A stretch of 64,000 bases of DNA, taken from Sphingobacterium daejeonense. GTDB lineage: Bacteria > Bacteroidota > Bacteroidia > Sphingobacteriales > Sphingobacteriaceae. The translations under genes and the position numbers were made by a program. Positions 61,846 to 64,000 of this stretch are shown in pieces (within the stretch, counting starts at the first letter, position 1; each line of letters opens with the position of its first letter). The DNA lies in contig NZ_LR590470.1 in the NCBI RefSeq assembly GCF_901472535.1, positions 2,666,001 to 2,730,000 on the forward strand, in the 5' to 3' direction. The notes under the pieces were generated by a model, which worked only from the letters and a program-made list of their open reading frames with translations, searched no databases and was not told the origin of the DNA.

Positions 61846-62925
61846 TTACAATGCCTTTCGCATAAATCTAAGCCAATTACCATTGGCTATTTTTTGGATG
61901 TCTTCGGGTTTGTAGCCGCGGGAATTTAGGATTGGGAAGATTTTTTGGATATCGGCTATTGTTTCTAGGTCATAGGGGCATTGTTCTCTTCCGAATGCGC
62001 CATCGAGGTCACTACCTACGGCGACATGGTTGGTGTTGCCGGCTAGCTGACAGATATGGTCGATGTTGTTGGCCATGATTTCCATATTGCAATTGGTAGA
62101 TTGTGGTGTTGAGGTTCCGCGGATCCAGTTTGGCACCATCATCCAGGCATCGAGAGCAACACCTATTACAGCTTCGCGTTCAATCAAAGCCTTGATCATA
62201 TCGTCACTGAACTGACGATTGTGATCAACGAAGGTGCGGCAGTTATTATGACTTGCCCAGATATTACCTTTATATCTGTTCAGGGCATCCCAAAAAGCAT
62301 CATCATTCAGATGGGTTGCATCCAGAATCATATTCAATCGATCCATTTCTTGGAGAAGGGCAATACCTTCTTTGTTGAGTTCACCTCTTGAATCTGTTCC
62401 GTTGGCATATCTTCCCGGACCGTAATGTGCCGGTCCTATTGCCCGAAGTCCATAGGCATAAGCCTTTTCAACATAGGAAAGATCCACCATGGAATCGGCA
62501 CCTTCAAGGCTTAAAATATAACCGATAGGTTTATTGTCATTTTCAGAACTGTTCCAATTTGCTAGGTGTGCTTCCAGATCTTCTTTGTTTTGGATCATAG
62601 TGAGCTGTCCATCATCTTCCATGGCCTTATACCAAGCCAGTTGACCTTGAGTCTGTGCCCAAGCCTGTTCTGGGGAAAACCATCCGGGCAAAGGGCTATC
62701 AGGTTTTACATATCGGGCAATTTGGGTCGCAACGACTAGTCCAATATTCCCTTTACGCAACTCTTCAAAAGTAACTGTAGCTTTTCCTCGGTCAGGTTTA
62801 TCATCTAAACCAGACTCGCGATTATTTAGTTCTGAAATTGGGAGACGTAGATCACGGTTCCATTCCATAGCATTCATGCTCAGGTCAAGGTGACCGTCAA
62901 TTAAAAATGGTAGGCTATTGCTCAT
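61846..62925 (-). CDS. M19 membrane-dipeptidase-like protein
   Basis: 359 residues, intact. Zinc motif FLIDGHLDLSMN (HxD) near the N-terminus, bridging Glu in ILSLEGADSM, His in ILDATHLNDDAFW, then IWASHNNCRTF and VAVGSDLDGAFG: the full M19 pattern. No signal peptide, so it is cytoplasmic. It cleaves dipeptides, often with a D-residue. It starts 3 bp after the D-threonine-aldolase-like gene, a probable D-amino-acid catabolic pair. Confidence 0.88.
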   Translation of the reverse strand: MSNSLPFLIDGHLDLSMNAMEWNRDLRLPISELNNRESGLDDKPDRGKATVTFEELRKGNIGLVVATQIARYVKPDSPLPGWFSPEQAWAQTQGQLAWYKAMEDDGQLTMIQNKEDLEAHLANWNSSENDNKPIGYILSLEGADSMVDLSYVEKAYAYGLRAIGPAHYGPGRYANGTDSRGELNKEGIALLQEMDRLNMILDATHLNDDAFWDALNRYKGNIWASHNNCRTFVDHNRQFSDDMIKALIEREAVIGVALDAWMMVPNWIRGTSTPQSTNCNMEIMANNIDHICQLAGNTNHVAVGSDLDGAFGREQCPYDLETIADIQKIFPILNSRGYKPEDIQKIANGNWLRFMRKAL

Positions 62926-62928
62926 AGT

Positions 62929-64000
62929 TTAGATATTTAGCATTCTACTTCTTCCTATAACTTGCCAAGTGGCAATCTTCTGATGGTCTTTGATGACTGA
63001 AACACGATCATATAAGGCAACTGTTGGACATACATGGGTCGGGACTGCATACAGAATTTTCCCTAGAGGATAATCTTTGCTGTCCTTTACATCCAATACC
63101 AAATGTTCTTCACTCTGAAATGCTGGAATAGCATCATCAGCATTCAAGAATTTTACTCTAGGTAATGGGGGATCTGAAGCGACTGCTTTATAGCCGAGGT
63201 CTATACAAATGCGGGTTTCATTAATTATAGAAATCACTCGCGTCAACAATACTGCCGCATATTCAAATTTCTGTTCAGGAATTTTCTGACGGTAACCCCA
63301 ATCCCAAAACACAAAGGTTCCGGGGCTGCATACAACATCTTTCCTATTTGAGTGTGTCGTAAAAGATGGCGAACCACCGATAACCATCTTAAGGGTATCC
63401 TTTGATCTCACTTGTAGTTTATCAAAAACTTCCTTGAGAATTTTATAGCATGCATCAGACTCCTTTTCTCGAATCTTAAGATCAGGATCATGGATATGGC
63501 CATCATAACCATGCACACCTTCCAGATGGAGATTAGGATAATTCTGTAAACTTTCCCACAGCCCATCAATTTGATCTTGAGAAGCTCCCGTCCTACCCAT
63601 CCCTACATTGATGTCAAAATAAATATAAAGTTCTATGGAGAGCTCCTTAGCAAGCTCTGCAAGATTTTTAATGGATGAAGAGTGATCAACTATACAAGCA
63701 AAATGTGTATTTGGATATTCCTGAATTAACTTCACCCAACGTTGGAGTTTTGGTCCTACGGGTTGATATGCCAACAGAACGTCTTTTGCATTGCTCATAG
63801 CTAGCATTTCTGCTTCAGCTATTGTTGAACATTTAAACTGATCAATACCTTCCTCGATAAGCATTTTGCTTACTTCAACCATTTTATGCGTTTTAGCATG
63901 TGGTCTCAGTCTACTGGTATTTCCCGCGACCATTTTTTTTGAGCTGCCGGATATTGTTGGCAACACGATCAGGATATATCAAAAGAGCTGGTGAATCTAT
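62929..64000 (-). CDS. D-threonine-aldolase-like PLP enzyme, 5' end cut off (one apparent frameshift)
   Basis: Runs off the right edge. Fold-type III: RLRPHAKTHKMVEVSKMLIE holds the PLP lysine (the 'RPH.KtHK' motif), DINVGMGRTG and GVHGYDGH follow, and PTHVCPTVALYD carries the metal-binding His-x-Cys of D-threonine aldolases. One extra A in A8 near 63943 separates the visible N-terminus (IDSPALLIYPDRVANNI) from the rest. Cleaves D-threonine-type beta-hydroxy amino acids; the exact substrate is unknown. Confidence 0.85.

Overview
The window is about 36% GC by eye and comes from a Bacteroidota chromosome, most likely a Sphingobacteriaceae (Sphingobacterium/Pedobacter-like) organism. The evidence is a fused MurF-alanine racemase, a short 286-residue RpoD, Bacteroidota promoters (TTTG, about 20 nt, TAnnTTTG), a TonB-dependent receptor with a carboxypeptidase-regulatory plug domain, and many lipoproteins with SCS-type lipoboxes. 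No database search was possible; all family calls come from motifs.

Layout. 1-11.3 kb: a partial CRP/FNR regulator, pentapeptide protein, flavin reductase, DJ-1/PfpI, ppk, a radical SAM protein, DUF502, murF-alr and recX. 11.3-12.9 kb: tRNA-Gly and tRNA-Leu, then a repeat-rich non-coding stretch. 12.9-31.4 kb: housekeeping genes (katG, a CPA2 antiporter followed by icd, a LolC/E-type permease, fmt, rpoD, the compact tpiA-prmA-mpl run, a GlmU-like protein, L31, lysS) and a probable cholesterol-dependent-cytolysin-like lipoprotein. 32-39.3 kb: an M16 protease, a XerC/D recombinase, and a His-rich small protein, TonB receptor and His-rich lipoprotein behind a palindrome-covered promoter, probably a zinc uptake locus. 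39.4-42 kb: tRNA-Arg, repeats, S21, a HAD phosphatase and tRNA-Met. 42.0-50.6 kb: a genomic island in tRNA-Met. 50.7-59.2 kb: an S41 protease, a large periplasmic TPR protein, NUDIX, DinB, a YidR-like propeller and DUF3995. 59.3-64 kb: hairpin repeats, an IS4-type element, then dipeptidase and D-threonine-aldolase-like genes.

The most interesting region is the island. A 47-bp copy of the 3' part of tRNA-Met (42025-42071) recurs at 50580-50626. Between the copies lie an IS1182-type element, a decayed IS3 element and two large genes on one strand: a PD-(D/E)XK nuclease-like protein and a roughly 1,286-residue protein with an N-terminal helical region, a long TPR array and a C-terminal PIN-like nuclease domain. 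A 37-bp near-perfect palindrome sits at the likely start of the pair. I propose this as an uncharacterised nuclease + TPR-PIN defence-type module.

The window is also full of single-base frameshifts (about 35 in 20 genes), mostly one extra base in a homopolymer, often in essential genes (lysS, tpiA, ppk). Each time the reading resumes in another frame and the family length is recovered. I read them as sequencing/assembly errors and annotate the genes as single, repaired loci.
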